NCBI GenBank assembly: GCA_964592375.1
Contig: CAZQDP010000049.1
Span: forward strand, 1 to 18,615
DNA: 18,615 nt
Direction of reading: 5' to 3'
Source of the DNA: CAZQDP01 sp964592375
GTDB taxonomy: Bacteria; Bacillota; Clostridia; RUG12999
Positions 5,718-13,524 of the stretch are shown here, in pieces. Position numbers and translations under genes: made by a program. Numbering within the stretch: position 1 is the stretch's first letter; the number at the start of each line of letters is the position of its first letter. The notes under the pieces were generated by a model. The model made no database searches. It worked only from the letters and a program-made list of their open reading frames with translations, and was not told where the DNA came from.

Positions 5718-7232
5718 ATGTGGTTTAAAAAAGATGAAAAGCCGGAAGCTTCTATCAATGAAGATAAAGACAAAACTGAAAAACAAGAAAAAAAATTTAC
5801 AGACTTATTAGGTGTACTCAGTCAAAGTGATGATGTAGCAATACAGCAAATTATTATAAACAAGGATAAAAATGTATTCGCTACGCTAATCTTTGTTACG
5901 GGGTTAGTTAATATAGGTTATATCAGCGACTATATCTTAAAACCGCTTGTGCAGGAAGAGTGCTTCAAGCGGGCAAAAAGTATATGCGGCGTTATTGAGT
6001 CTATTGAAAATGGAATTATTTACTTTCCAAACTATAGCAAGTCTACTGATATGGATGCGGTGTTAAATGACATTCTATCAGGGCAGGCTGCGCTGCTTTT
6101 TGAGCAGGAAGGCACTGCTTTTGTATTCAATGTGAAAGGTTTTGAAAAGAGAGCCATCACAGAGACAACGAATGAAAATATTGTTAAGGGCGCAAAGGAT
6201 TCTTTCGTAGAAACATTAATGACCAATATGGCAATGGTGAGAAGAAAGATTAAATCAAAACAGCTCATTATTGAAAAATGTATGGTAGGGAAAGAGAGCC
6301 GCACAAACATTGCAATTTTTTATTTAAAAGGCATTACAGATGAAAGTCTTGTAAGTAAATTAAAGGAAAGGCTTGCTGCCATTGACGTGGATGGGGTCAT
6401 GTCCACCGGGGTCATTGAAGAGGCTGTCGTAGAGAATGCCGGCAACCCTTTTCCGCAGATCATGAACACGGAAAGGCCCGATAAGTTTTGTGCAGATATT
6501 TTGGAGGGCAGGGTTGGCATGATGATAGATGGATTTCCCATCGGATATGGACTGCCAACACTATTTGTAGAGTTTTTTCAAGCGCAGGAAGATTATGCGT
6601 ATAATTATGTGGTAAGCTCCATGACAAGAATGCTACGATATACATTAATGGGTATTACATTATTTCTTCCGGGCTTTTATATTTCAGTGGTTTCTTTTAA
6701 TCCGGATATGATACCAACCAATTTGGCATATGCCATTGCACAATATCGTACGGGAGTAACCTTTCCTACCTTTATAGAAACAATTATGATGCTCCTTTCT
6801 TTTGAAATTATATTTGAAGCAGGCAATAGGATGCCGAAAAATATCGGTCAGGTTGTATCCGTCGTTGGTGCGCTTATCATTGGAGAAGCAGCTGTCAATG
6901 CAAAAATTGTATCTCATTCTGTTGTGATTGTGGTTGCACTTGCAGCGATTTCCGGACTTGCAATGAACAATTTAGGATTTAGTAATGCGCTTAGGCTTTG
7001 GCGGCTTGGCATTACTTTGATTTGCAGCGTTTTAGGACTTGTAGGCTTAGTGTTTTCGCTTATTGCTTTATTATTTAGTCTTGTTAAATTAGAAAACTTT
7101 GGTGTTCCATATATGGCACCATTTGTATCAACAGACGGCCAGAACATGGGAGATGCACTCATTAGGCTACCTAAAAAAATGACTAACCATAAACAGCAAA
7201 AGCCAAAATCCATTGAGCAGGTGAGGATGTAG
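5718..7232 (+). CDS. gerKA: Spore germinant receptor subunit A (GerA/GerKA family)
   Basis: The A subunit of the germinant receptor in the spore inner membrane. It works with the B and C subunits to detect nutrients and start germination. About 504 aa, typical of the family. The N-terminal ~260 residues are soluble and end with the family signature TERPD (251-255) followed by LEGRVGMMIDGFP. The membrane domain follows, with helices around ITLFLPGFYISVVSF, TIMMLLSFEIIFEAG, VVSVVGALIIGEAAV, VVIVVALAAISGLA and a long hydrophobic stretch near the end, then a short basic tail. The start chosen is ATG 5718 (MWFKKDEKPEA), with GGTGA 4 bases upstream; the longer frame to 5604 adds an unlikely hydrophobic leader. 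It heads a four-gene operon, with only 2 bases between its stop and gerKC. The gerK label rests on the A-C-B order; substrate cannot be told from sequence. Confidence 0.92.
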   Translation: MWFKKDEKPEASINEDKDKTEKQEKKFTDLLGVLSQSDDVAIQQIIINKDKNVFATLIFVTGLVNIGYISDYILKPLVQEECFKRAKSICGVIESIENGIIYFPNYSKSTDMDAVLNDILSGQAALLFEQEGTAFVFNVKGFEKRAITETTNENIVKGAKDSFVETLMTNMAMVRRKIKSKQLIIEKCMVGKESRTNIAIFYLKGITDESLVSKLKERLAAIDVDGVMSTGVIEEAVVENAGNPFPQIMNTERPDKFCADILEGRVGMMIDGFPIGYGLPTLFVEFFQAQEDYAYNYVVSSMTRMLRYTLMGITLFLPGFYISVVSFNPDMIPTNLAYAIAQYRTGVTFPTFIETIMMLLSFEIIFEAGNRMPKNIGQVVSVVGALIIGEAAVNAKIVSHSVVIVVALAAISGLAMNNLGFSNALRLWRLGITLICSVLGLVGLVFSLIALLFSLVKLENFGVPYMAPFVSTDGQNMGDALIRLPKKMTNHKQQKPKSIEQVRM

Positions 7233-7234
7233 GA

Positions 7235-8419
7235 ATGAAACAAAATCTTCTTGGAACATGTTTGGTTTTCTTCATTATATTATTTGCTTTCTTTGAAATT
7301 GAAGGATTTGTAAATCCACTTCGAGACACCATAACCGAAATCGAGGATAATGAATTTGTTGAGGCCGTTGGTATTGATAAAACTGGTGCGGGCGCGGTTC
7401 GAGTGACGGATGCATTCCCTGATTTTGAAAGTCAAAGCCCCAGTGCTAATTCACAGCAAAAAATTAGCATGAAGCTTCTTAGCTGTGAAGGAGACACGGT
7501 ATTTGAAGCACATCGAAGTATGCACCAATTTGTATCAAAGAACTTGCATTATGGCCATATAGACTGGGTGATTTTGGGTGAGGGAGCGGCATATGAACTT
7601 GCGGATAGTTTGGACTTTGAAATGAGAGACAAAGAAAGAGGATTTAGCACCAATGTTGCTATCGTAAAAGGTGCGAGCGCAGAAGAATTTTTATCGACTG
7701 CTGCAAAGCAAAGTGACTTGGTATCAAATATGATATCGGGTTTGCGGCAAGAATCGGATAATATATCCATATCTTGCAAGGTAAATTTTGCTGATATCAT
7801 GGCTGAGTTTAGTAAAAATAATTCCGTTTTTTTCATTCCGTTTTTTACATTAACAGAAACAAAAATTGTGCCCGATTATAATCAGCAAGAGAAGCAAATT
7901 ATATCCTCGGGTCTTGCCGTGATCAAAGATAAAAAACTATTGGGATTTTTAACGCAGGAGTTATCAAGAGGTGTGAATTGGGTGTTAGGAAAGATTAAGT
8001 CTGACAGCATAGTGGTAAAAGGGCAAAATGGCAATGCTTTTTCGCTGGAGGTCTTAAGCGCGCACGCTAGCATAAAAACAAGTTTTGAGTTGGATAAGCC
8101 AAAAGTGGACATTGCCATTAGGGTGGTAAGTGAACTGCGTGAGGTGCCGATTGATAATGAGTTGCCGACTGAGCAACTAATCCATGAGCTTGAGGTGAGT
8201 CAAAAAGAGGAAATTGAAGCTGAAGTGTTAGCTGCTCTTGATTATGCAAAGTTAAATGGTGTAGACCTATTTGGTTTAGGAGATAAAATTGAGCACCAAC
8301 ACCCCATTTTATGGAGAAGCATTGAGGGTTCATGGGAAGAGATAATGCCCCAAACGCCGGTAAGCGTGAAAATTGAATCAATGATAAAGAGTATAGGCGT
8401 TATAGACAACATAGAGTAG
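7235..8419 (+). CDS. gerKC: Spore germinant receptor subunit C (Ger(x)C family), apparently without a lipobox
   Basis: 394 aa, the usual size for GerAC/GerKC proteins, which are normally lipoproteins on the outer face of the spore inner membrane. Family features in order: EAVGIDKT after the N-terminal helix, VILGEGAA and FEMRDKERGFS (about 107-133), SSGLAVIKDKKLLGFL in the middle, and FGLGDKIEHQHPILW with WEEIMPQTPVSVKIE near the end. Oddity: the N-terminus MKQNLLGTCLVFFIILFAFF has its only cysteine (C9) before the hydrophobic stretch, and none follows it. The usual [LVI]-x-[GA]-C lipobox is therefore missing, and an uncleaved N-terminal helix may anchor it instead. RBS AGGTGAGG (7219-7226) lies 8 bases from the ATG and inside the end of gerKA. 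Confidence 0.9.
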   Translation: MKQNLLGTCLVFFIILFAFFEIEGFVNPLRDTITEIEDNEFVEAVGIDKTGAGAVRVTDAFPDFESQSPSANSQQKISMKLLSCEGDTVFEAHRSMHQFVSKNLHYGHIDWVILGEGAAYELADSLDFEMRDKERGFSTNVAIVKGASAEEFLSTAAKQSDLVSNMISGLRQESDNISISCKVNFADIMAEFSKNNSVFFIPFFTLTETKIVPDYNQQEKQIISSGLAVIKDKKLLGFLTQELSRGVNWVLGKIKSDSIVVKGQNGNAFSLEVLSAHASIKTSFELDKPKVDIAIRVVSELREVPIDNELPTEQLIHELEVSQKEEIEAEVLAALDYAKLNGVDLFGLGDKIEHQHPILWRSIEGSWEEIMPQTPVSVKIESMIKSIGVIDNIE

Positions 8420-8432
8420 GCAGGAGGAATTT

Positions 8433-8630
8433 ATGATTTTATTAAGTATCGCACTGCTTGGCCTCATTATCATTGATGGAATTCGTCTTGCAAAAAAGGA
8501 AATGAAAAAAGAACGAATTATCTATATCATATTAATTGTTTTTGCGGTTGGCTTAGCGTGTGTTTGCACCATGCTGCCACAGAAAAGCAGTTTATATTCA
8601 TTGGTTTTAGAAATGATAAAGCCGCAATAA
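8433..8630 (+). CDS. Small two-helix membrane protein in the ger operon (D-subunit-like)
   Basis: A 65-aa protein with two hydrophobic helices (about residues 2-18 and 28-46), a basic linker (RLAKKEMKKERI) and a short polar C-terminus. A strong RBS, AGGAGG, lies 5 bases before the ATG. It is inserted between gerKC (13-base gap) and gerKB (30-base gap to its likely TTG start). Small two-transmembrane D-subunit proteins are encoded beside several Bacillus germinant-receptor operons, including gerK, and modulate receptor function. Size, topology and position match that description, but I see no diagnostic residue motif, so family membership is an inference from context. Confidence 0.8.
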   Translation: MILLSIALLGLIIIDGIRLAKKEMKKERIIYIILIVFAVGLACVCTMLPQKSSLYSLVLEMIKPQ

Positions 8631-8660
8631 TAATATGCAATGCATAGGAGGTGGGTAGAA

Positions 8661-9740
8661 TTGCAGATGAGAAGCATTTCATTGCGTCAAGCATTTGTTG
8701 TTTTTATTTTAATGTTGGGATCTTGTTCCATTCGATTAGTGCCAAGCTATATTGTTGATAAAGCCAATCAAGCGGCATGGATTTCTATATTTTTTGCTGC
8801 AATTGCGTTCATCGCATATCTTCTTGTGATGCAAAAAATATTTGGCAAGGAGGATAAGCTATCTTTTATTCAAATCATAGAGCGTATTTTGGGGAAGTTT
8901 GCAGCCAAAATCCTTGGCACGCTCTATTTCGTTTATATATCTGTTGTTGCCGCAGTGTTTATCAGAAGTTTTGGTGAGCGGATGTCTGCAGCCTTATCTA
9001 TTAGTACCAGTTATATTGTGTATATCGGCATTCTACTGGTTTTCTTGTCCTTTGTCATGCAATATGATATTGTTGTATTGGCTCGGGTATCAGAAATATT
9101 GATTTTTGCGGTCGTAGTACCATATTTAATAGTTTGCTTACTTGCAATGCCTGGAATAAAGTTGTCAAATTTTTATCCAATAACCTATTTTGATTTTTTA
9201 CCTGTGTTACAAGGAAGCCTGTGTATTTTGTCTTTATGGGCCTTTTATATCTGCATCTTTGTATTCTCAAATCGGATTAGGGACAAAAAAAAGCTTTTTC
9301 TATTAGGATATAAATCCATTCTTTTATTATCCTTCTTAACTTTTTTTGCAATTGGTATTCCACTTGGAATATTTGGAAGTGCCACAAAAGAATTGCATTC
9401 ACCGTTTACTGCTTCCATACAAACAATCTCATTTTTCGGATCTATTGAAAGATTAGAATCTCTGATTATTGCAATTTGGATTATGACTGATTATGTGTTT
9501 ATCTCTGTTTTTATTTTTTCAGGGCTACATTTGCTGAAGGATACGTTTAGACTGACAACGTATAAACCACTCATTAATGTATACATCGTCCTACTCTTTT
9601 TCTTGTCCGTCTTTGTTGTTAGTAGAGCCTATGAGGTGGATATGGTGAAAAAGGACTTTTTTCAATATGCGAATCTTTTGTTTGGTTATGGTATACCAAT
9701 TCTCCTCTTCATCGTAGGGAAAATAAGAAAGAAAATATAA
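8661..9740 (+). CDS. gerKB: Spore germinant receptor subunit B (GerAB/GerKB, spore permease family)
   Basis: A polytopic inner-spore-membrane protein of the spore permease family within the APC superfamily, about 359 aa with about 10 helices. B subunits are thought to bind the germinant. The N-terminal ISLRQAFVVFILMLGS with later DKANQAAWIS is typical. Further helices end in a short basic tail, KIRKKI. Start choice: AGGAGGTG (8646-8653) sits 7 bases before TTG 8661 and 13 before ATG 8667. TTG is therefore preferred (MQMRSISLRQ), though the ATG two codons later gives almost the same protein; the ATG at 8640 precedes the RBS and is ruled out. It is the last gene of the A-C-D-B operon; no clear terminator was found after it. 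Confidence 0.9.
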   Translation: MQMRSISLRQAFVVFILMLGSCSIRLVPSYIVDKANQAAWISIFFAAIAFIAYLLVMQKIFGKEDKLSFIQIIERILGKFAAKILGTLYFVYISVVAAVFIRSFGERMSAALSISTSYIVYIGILLVFLSFVMQYDIVVLARVSEILIFAVVVPYLIVCLLAMPGIKLSNFYPITYFDFLPVLQGSLCILSLWAFYICIFVFSNRIRDKKKLFLLGYKSILLLSFLTFFAIGIPLGIFGSATKELHSPFTASIQTISFFGSIERLESLIIAIWIMTDYVFISVFIFSGLHLLKDTFRLTTYKPLINVYIVLLFFLSVFVVSRAYEVDMVKKDFFQYANLLFGYGIPILLFIVGKIRKKI

Positions 9741-9829
9741 AATGCTTTGTTTATGTAGATGCATTTCATCAATCAATCAGAATGCAAAATCAAGTACAAA
9801 AATATTTCATTATTTTTAACATTGATTTC

Positions 9830-9858
9830 TTGCGCAAACATTTTTGGTGTGATATAAT
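9830..9858 (+). promoter_or_regulatory. Sigma-A-type promoter for the GNAT gene
   Basis: TTGCGC (9830-9835), a 17-base spacer and a perfect TATAAT (9853-9858). The leader is about 100 bases. Within it, ATTGCC and GGCAAT (9891-9914 region) can pair as a small bulged hairpin. Confidence 0.7.
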
Positions 9859-9969
9859 GAAAGTGTTGCCATGCCAAATGATGGAATTCATTGCCTTACA
9901 TACTAAGGGCAATGATATCAGCAACCGGCATTGTAGCTGACTAATACTCATAAACGGAGGATGCGGAGG

Positions 9970-10470
9970 ATGGATAATATCACCTTTCGGTTTGCGCTAA
10001 GGCAGGATGTACCGCTGATTTTGTCTTTTATTAAAGAACTGGCAAGCTATGAAAATATGATAGACAAGGTGGTCGCAACGCAAGAACTGCTGGAAAATTG
10101 GATATTTGAGAGGAAAATTGCAGAGGTCTTTTTTGCGGTGGAGGATGGCAAAGAAATTGGCTTTGCGCTGTATTTTCACAGCTTTTCTACTTTTTTAGGG
10201 CAGGGCGGAATGTATTTGGAAGATCTTTATGTACTGCCGGATTGCCGTGGCAGAGGCTGTGGGAGGGCGATTTTGCAAAGACTGGCACAAATCGCAATGG
10301 AAAGAGGCTGTAAGCGGCTTGAATGGCAGTGTCTAAAATGGAATGCGCCAAGCATCGCCTTCTATCAGTCGCTTGGCGCCGTGCCCATGGACGAATGGAC
10401 GGTGTACCGCCTAAGTGAAACTGCACTGTGCGCTTTGGCAAAAGCGGATGGTGCAGAGGATGATGGATAA
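9970..10470 (+). CDS. GNAT-family N-acetyltransferase, diamine/polyamine acetyltransferase-like
   Basis: A 166-aa cytoplasmic acetyltransferase that would transfer acetyl from acetyl-CoA to an amine. The GNAT acetyl-CoA loop is visible as CRGRGCGRAIL (residues 92-102), after the beta-strand YLEDLYVLPD. ELASYENM near the N-terminus, FHSFSTFLG, and the C-terminal EWQCLKWNAPSIAFYQSLGA and MDEWTVYRL match the subfamily related to spermidine/spermine and thialysine N-acetyltransferases. Substrate is therefore probably a small polyamine or basic amino acid, but that is family inference. Start: two GGAGG motifs precede ATG codons. The first (9956-9960) directly abuts ATG 9961 but is 9 bases before ATG 9970, so 9970 is preferred. 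It has its own promoter, and the stalk-domain gene follows 64 bases later. Confidence 0.88.
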   Translation: MDNITFRFALRQDVPLILSFIKELASYENMIDKVVATQELLENWIFERKIAEVFFAVEDGKEIGFALYFHSFSTFLGQGGMYLEDLYVLPDCRGRGCGRAILQRLAQIAMERGCKRLEWQCLKWNAPSIAFYQSLGAVPMDEWTVYRLSETALCALAKADGAEDDG

Positions 10471-10534
10471 ATTGTGGTTGTGCGATCGGCATTTTTCCCG
10501 ATGATCATAGTAAAAATATAAAGGGGTTAATAGA

Positions 10535-12100
10535 ATGAAATTAAATTTTGGTATTATTTCAATCACAATTGTGGCATGCATGCTACTGTTCTTACTGCCT
10601 GTTGTAGGACAAGGGCCGGTTGATATTGCCCAAACCACCGGTACGATAGATGGCACTGTTGTTGTTAAATATATCTGTCCGGTTGTATCATATCCGGAGG
10701 ATAAAAGCTTTGAGCAGCAGATGAATGAAACGCTACTCAAATTGGTCAGTGATAATCCCAAGGCGCAGGAAGATTCTGTAGAGTGGGGCGGCGGCGAGGA
10801 AGTGAGAAATTATGAGGTCACTGCAAATAATGGGCAGTTTCTCGCTTTCCACTTCACCTATGCATATCGTCCGACAGGAGCAGGAAGTATATATATCAAC
10901 CACAAAAATATTTTTTTTGATATGCAAAACAAAAGACGTGCAGCACTATTTGATATTCTGCAGGATACCGATGAATGCAAACAATATATCTATACGCAGG
11001 TCAGCTTGCAGCTGGGAATTAGTTGGTACAAGGAAGACGGATCGGGGATTGACTTCGAGAATGTTGCGTTGGTTGATGAAGGCATTTTGATTACATACGA
11101 AAAGTATTCAATAGACGGTGCATCCCATGTTCTGCGCATTGCAATGCCCAAAAAGTTTTATCGGCAAGAATATAGCAGCGGTTCGGCAGTGGAGACGGAG
11201 GTGCAGGTTCTTATTGATGATCAAAAGGTTCACTTTGATCAGGCACCGGTGATAGAAAATGGAAGAACGCTCGTTCCAATGCGTGCAATTTTTGAAGCAA
11301 TGGGCGCTGTAGTTGCATGGGATGAGCAAACAAAGACGGCAAGAGCCCACCGATGGACCACAACGATTTCTGTGCAAATTGACAATGCAATCATGAATAA
11401 AAATGGTGCAGATATTGTATTGGACGTGCCTCCTCAGATCAAAAATGACAGAACGCTGGTGCCTGTACGTGCAGTGGCCGAAGCGTTTGGGGCCGGCGTT
11501 CGTTGGGATGATCAAATCAAGGGAGTAATCATTACAACAAATCGAAAAACAGACCCTGAATTTTACAATAAGCTTGCGCAGGATACGGAGCTGAATTTTT
11601 TACTTAGCAAGGTTAATCAATCGCTTTTATATCCAATGAAAATGAGTGTCCCTGATTTTGAGAATATACAAGATGTCCCAGCAAGCAACTTAATTGGAAT
11701 GGGTATTCTTTTGGGCGGCAATAGCAAGACGCAAATTGATGAAGCACTTTTAAGGTATTTTAATTATCGTGGGTTGCAGCATCAAAGCATAGATAGATGG
11801 ATACTGAAAGGTGACACGTATGAAATGCCGGCCTTTGGTGTGGAAAGCGAAATAGAATATGCTATACAATCCACCCAGCAAAGTGGGCAAACACTTTGTG
11901 TTACTCTGGAATACTTGGAATATGAGGATTCAGAGGGCGTTCATTCTACATATCAAGATTTTGCAAGCAAGCATGAAGCATGGACTAAGCAGACGGATAA
12001 AAGAATGCTTGATTATGGGCGTTATAATTTGATTTTGGGAATGAGGGAGGATGCCGCTCGTGGCAAGTACTATGTTCTTGGAAAACAAACAATTAAGTAG
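10535..12100 (+). CDS. Secreted stalk-domain protein (copper amine oxidase N-terminal-like) with PdaC/DUF3298-like N-terminus
   Basis: A 521-aa exported protein. It has an N-terminal signal or anchor helix (residues 7-24). Next comes a region of about 190 residues (TIDGTVVVKYICPVVSY to IAMPKKFYR) resembling the DUF4163/DUF3298 module of PdaC-like proteins. Then two repeats of the stalk domain follow: GRTLVPMRAIFEAMGA (243-258) with VAWDEQTKTARA, and DRTLVPVRAVAEAFGA (305-320) with VRWDDQIKGV. Residues 340-521 match nothing I recognise. Stalk domains are wall- or surface-associated modules widespread in Clostridia and do not imply amine oxidase activity. RBS AAGGGG is 9 bases upstream of the ATG. 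It may be cotranscribed with the GNAT gene 64 bases upstream. Function at the cell surface is unknown. Confidence 0.85.
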   Translation: MKLNFGIISITIVACMLLFLLPVVGQGPVDIAQTTGTIDGTVVVKYICPVVSYPEDKSFEQQMNETLLKLVSDNPKAQEDSVEWGGGEEVRNYEVTANNGQFLAFHFTYAYRPTGAGSIYINHKNIFFDMQNKRRAALFDILQDTDECKQYIYTQVSLQLGISWYKEDGSGIDFENVALVDEGILITYEKYSIDGASHVLRIAMPKKFYRQEYSSGSAVETEVQVLIDDQKVHFDQAPVIENGRTLVPMRAIFEAMGAVVAWDEQTKTARAHRWTTTISVQIDNAIMNKNGADIVLDVPPQIKNDRTLVPVRAVAEAFGAGVRWDDQIKGVIITTNRKTDPEFYNKLAQDTELNFLLSKVNQSLLYPMKMSVPDFENIQDVPASNLIGMGILLGGNSKTQIDEALLRYFNYRGLQHQSIDRWILKGDTYEMPAFGVESEIEYAIQSTQQSGQTLCVTLEYLEYEDSEGVHSTYQDFASKHEAWTKQTDKRMLDYGRYNLILGMREDAARGKYYVLGKQTIK

Positions 12101-12109
12101 TACATGAAT

Positions 12110-12144
12110 GCATCCAAAACCATTTCTTAGGAAATGGATGGTGC
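12110..12144 (+). terminator. Stable hairpin after the stalk-protein gene (terminator-like, no U-tract)
   Basis: A perfect 7-bp core, CCATTTC (12120-12126) with loop TTAG and GAAATGG (12131-12137), extends imperfectly to GCATCCA/TGGTGC outside. It starts 10 bases after the stop codon, as terminators do, but lacks the T-run. It may be a processed 3' end or a Rho-assisted or weak terminator. Confidence 0.4.
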
Positions 12145-12172
12145 AACCCATATAGAAAATGTACGTATGTGA

Positions 12173-12205
12173 TGGTATGATACAAATAAATATGTTAAAA
12201 CATAT
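12173..12205 (+). promoter_or_regulatory. Extended -10 promoter and palindromic operator candidate upstream of the rsgA leader
   Basis: TGGTATGAT (12173-12181) is an extended -10 with no good -35. Eight bases later, 12190-12205 reads ATATGTTAAAACATAT, perfect 7-bp arms around AA, placed at or just after the expected transcription start. The dyad is seen; its use as an operator is inferred. Confidence 0.45.
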
Positions 12206-12231
12206 ATTAAAGAAAAAAGGAGCTGATCTAA

Positions 12232-12288
12232 ATGAAACAATTATGTAAATTGGAGATTGTTCGGTTAGGGGAGGTGCTTGCGGCATAA
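12232..12288 (+). CDS. 18-aa leader ORF upstream of rsgA
   Basis: ATG 12232 to TAA 12286 encodes MKQLCKLEIVRLGEVLAA. It has a near-ideal RBS, AAAAAAGGAG (12213-12222), 9 bases before the ATG. This is far better than chance and better placed than the rsgA RBS. The last seven codons lie in the left side of a GC-rich hairpin (12268-12306), so ribosomes translating the ORF would open that hairpin. No codon is strongly repeated, so it is not a classic amino-acid attenuator peptide, and there is no toxin-like hydrophobic helix or recognisable RiPP core. A translation-sensing leader for rsgA is the favoured explanation. A stand-alone microprotein remains possible. Confidence 0.5.
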   Translation: MKQLCKLEIVRLGEVLAA

Positions 12289-12306
12289 TGACATTCCGCC
12301 CTCCCC
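12268..12306 (+). promoter_or_regulatory. GC-rich hairpin overlapping the leader ORF stop, able to compete with the rsgA RBS
   Basis: GGGGAGG (12268-12274) pairs with CCTCCCC (12300-12306), and GCGG (12280-12283) with CCGC (12296-12299) inside it. The hairpin contains the end and stop of the 18-codon ORF. The same CCTCCC (12300-12305) is a perfect 6-base complement of GGGAGG (12327-12332), the rsgA ribosome binding site. Two mutually exclusive structures are therefore possible. There is no U-tract, so a terminator is unlikely. Confidence 0.5.
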
Positions 12307-12335
12307 GAGTGGTGTAATAACAAAATGGGAGGAAA

Positions 12336-13427
12336 ATGAAGTTGAGTAAAATAAATTTATATGATATAGGACTTACTGAAAGAAATTATCAAGAAGCATC
12401 AGTATATGCAGACAATTTGTTTTTAGCAAGAGTCTCTATCCAGCATAAGGATATGTATCTTGTGATAAGCGAAAATGGGGATATGCATGCAGAGGTTTCG
12501 GGAAAACTGATGCACAAAGCGGCGGGCAATGCAGATTTTCCTGCCGTGGGAGACTGGGTCTTGGTAGATCGCAAGGACGATACCTTGGGAAACGCAATCA
12601 TCCATCATGTTCTTTCGCTGAAAAGCTGTTTTATGCGCCAGGTGGCAGGCAAAACTAGTGAAGGCCAGGTTGTATCTGCGAACATAGATATTGTTTTTAT
12701 CTGTATGTCCATGAATCAGGACTATAATCTTAGGCGTTTAGAACGCTATCTGTCCATCGCCTGGGACAGCATGGCAACGCCTGTCATTGTGCTTACAAAG
12801 GCGGATTTGTGTGAAGATATCATGGCAAAACAGATTGAGATTGAATCCATTGCACCCGGCACAGATGTCGTGATTACATCTTCTATGAATGAAAAGGGAT
12901 ATGAGCATCTTAGAAGCTACGTTGCAAAAGGGAAAACAATCGCATTTATCGGTTCATCAGGAGTTGGAAAGTCAACGCTGATTAATCGGCTCATGGGAGT
13001 AGATGTACTTGCAACAAATGAAATAAGAGCGGATGACAAGGGAAGACACACAACCACGCACAGAGAATTGTTGATTCTGCCAAGTGGTGGCCTTGTCATT
13101 GATACTCCCGGGATGAGAGAGCTGCAAATACTTGGAGCGGATTTGTCAAAATCTTTTGCGGATATTGATGAGATATCCTTGGGGTGCCATTATCGTGATT
13201 GTACCCATGTGGCAGAACCAAAATGCGCTGTTCAAAGGGCGATTGAAAATGGTGCATTATCCAAAGAACGCCTAGAAAGTTACAAAAAGCTTCAAAAGGA
13301 ACTGGTTTTCGAGGAGAGAAAAATCACAATGACCTCTGCTCAGGCGCAAAAACAAAAAATGATAGATATGATGGGTTCGCTTGGTGCGCAGAAGGAAGCG
13401 AAAAAAAATAGTAAAAAGCTCAGATGA
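12336..13427 (+). CDS. rsgA: Ribosome small subunit-dependent GTPase RsgA (YjeQ)
   Basis: A circularly permuted GTPase that helps late 30S subunit assembly and checks the decoding centre; cytoplasmic, ribosome-bound. 363 aa. The N-terminal OB-fold region is followed by the permuted G motifs in order: G4 TKAD (154-157), G1 GSSGVGKST (206-214), G2 TTTHRE, and G3 DTPG (256-259). The C-terminal zinc knuckle is C284-x4-C289-x-H291-x5-C297, followed by a basic helical tail. Start: GGGAGG (12327-12332) is only 3 bases before ATG 12336. A TTG two codons later (12342) would have a 9-base spacing, so the true start could be either. It is preceded by a structured leader with an 18-codon ORF. No cotranscribed gene follows. 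Confidence 0.95.
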   Translation: MKLSKINLYDIGLTERNYQEASVYADNLFLARVSIQHKDMYLVISENGDMHAEVSGKLMHKAAGNADFPAVGDWVLVDRKDDTLGNAIIHHVLSLKSCFMRQVAGKTSEGQVVSANIDIVFICMSMNQDYNLRRLERYLSIAWDSMATPVIVLTKADLCEDIMAKQIEIESIAPGTDVVITSSMNEKGYEHLRSYVAKGKTIAFIGSSGVGKSTLINRLMGVDVLATNEIRADDKGRHTTTHRELLILPSGGLVIDTPGMRELQILGADLSKSFADIDEISLGCHYRDCTHVAEPKCAVQRAIENGALSKERLESYKKLQKELVFEERKITMTSAQAQKQKMIDMMGSLGAQKEAKKNSKKLR

Positions 13428-13481
13428 AGTCTATTGAGGGACGGCTGAATTTTATCGTCTAAAATTTTTTTAAAAAAACAC

Positions 13482-13510
13482 TTGCATTTTTTGACGATAT
13501 GTGATAGAAT
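13482..13510 (+). promoter_or_regulatory. Sigma-A-type promoter of the first amtB-glnK operon
   Basis: TTGCAT (13482-13487), a 17-base spacer and TAGAAT (13505-13510). It predicts a start near 13517 and a ~268-base leader. No sigma-54 -24/-12 element (GG-N10-GC) was seen, unlike the enterobacterial glnK-amtB promoter. Confidence 0.65.
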
Positions 13511-13524
13511 ATCTTCATAGCAAA

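Noticed and set aside
9751..9786. Terminator after gerKB
   Set aside because: TGCATT/AATGCA gives only a 6-bp stem with a 15-base loop and no T-run on the plus strand.
12232..12288. RiPP or bacteriocin precursor
   Set aside because: The peptide has a single Cys and no core region after a leader, and no modification or export gene lies nearby.
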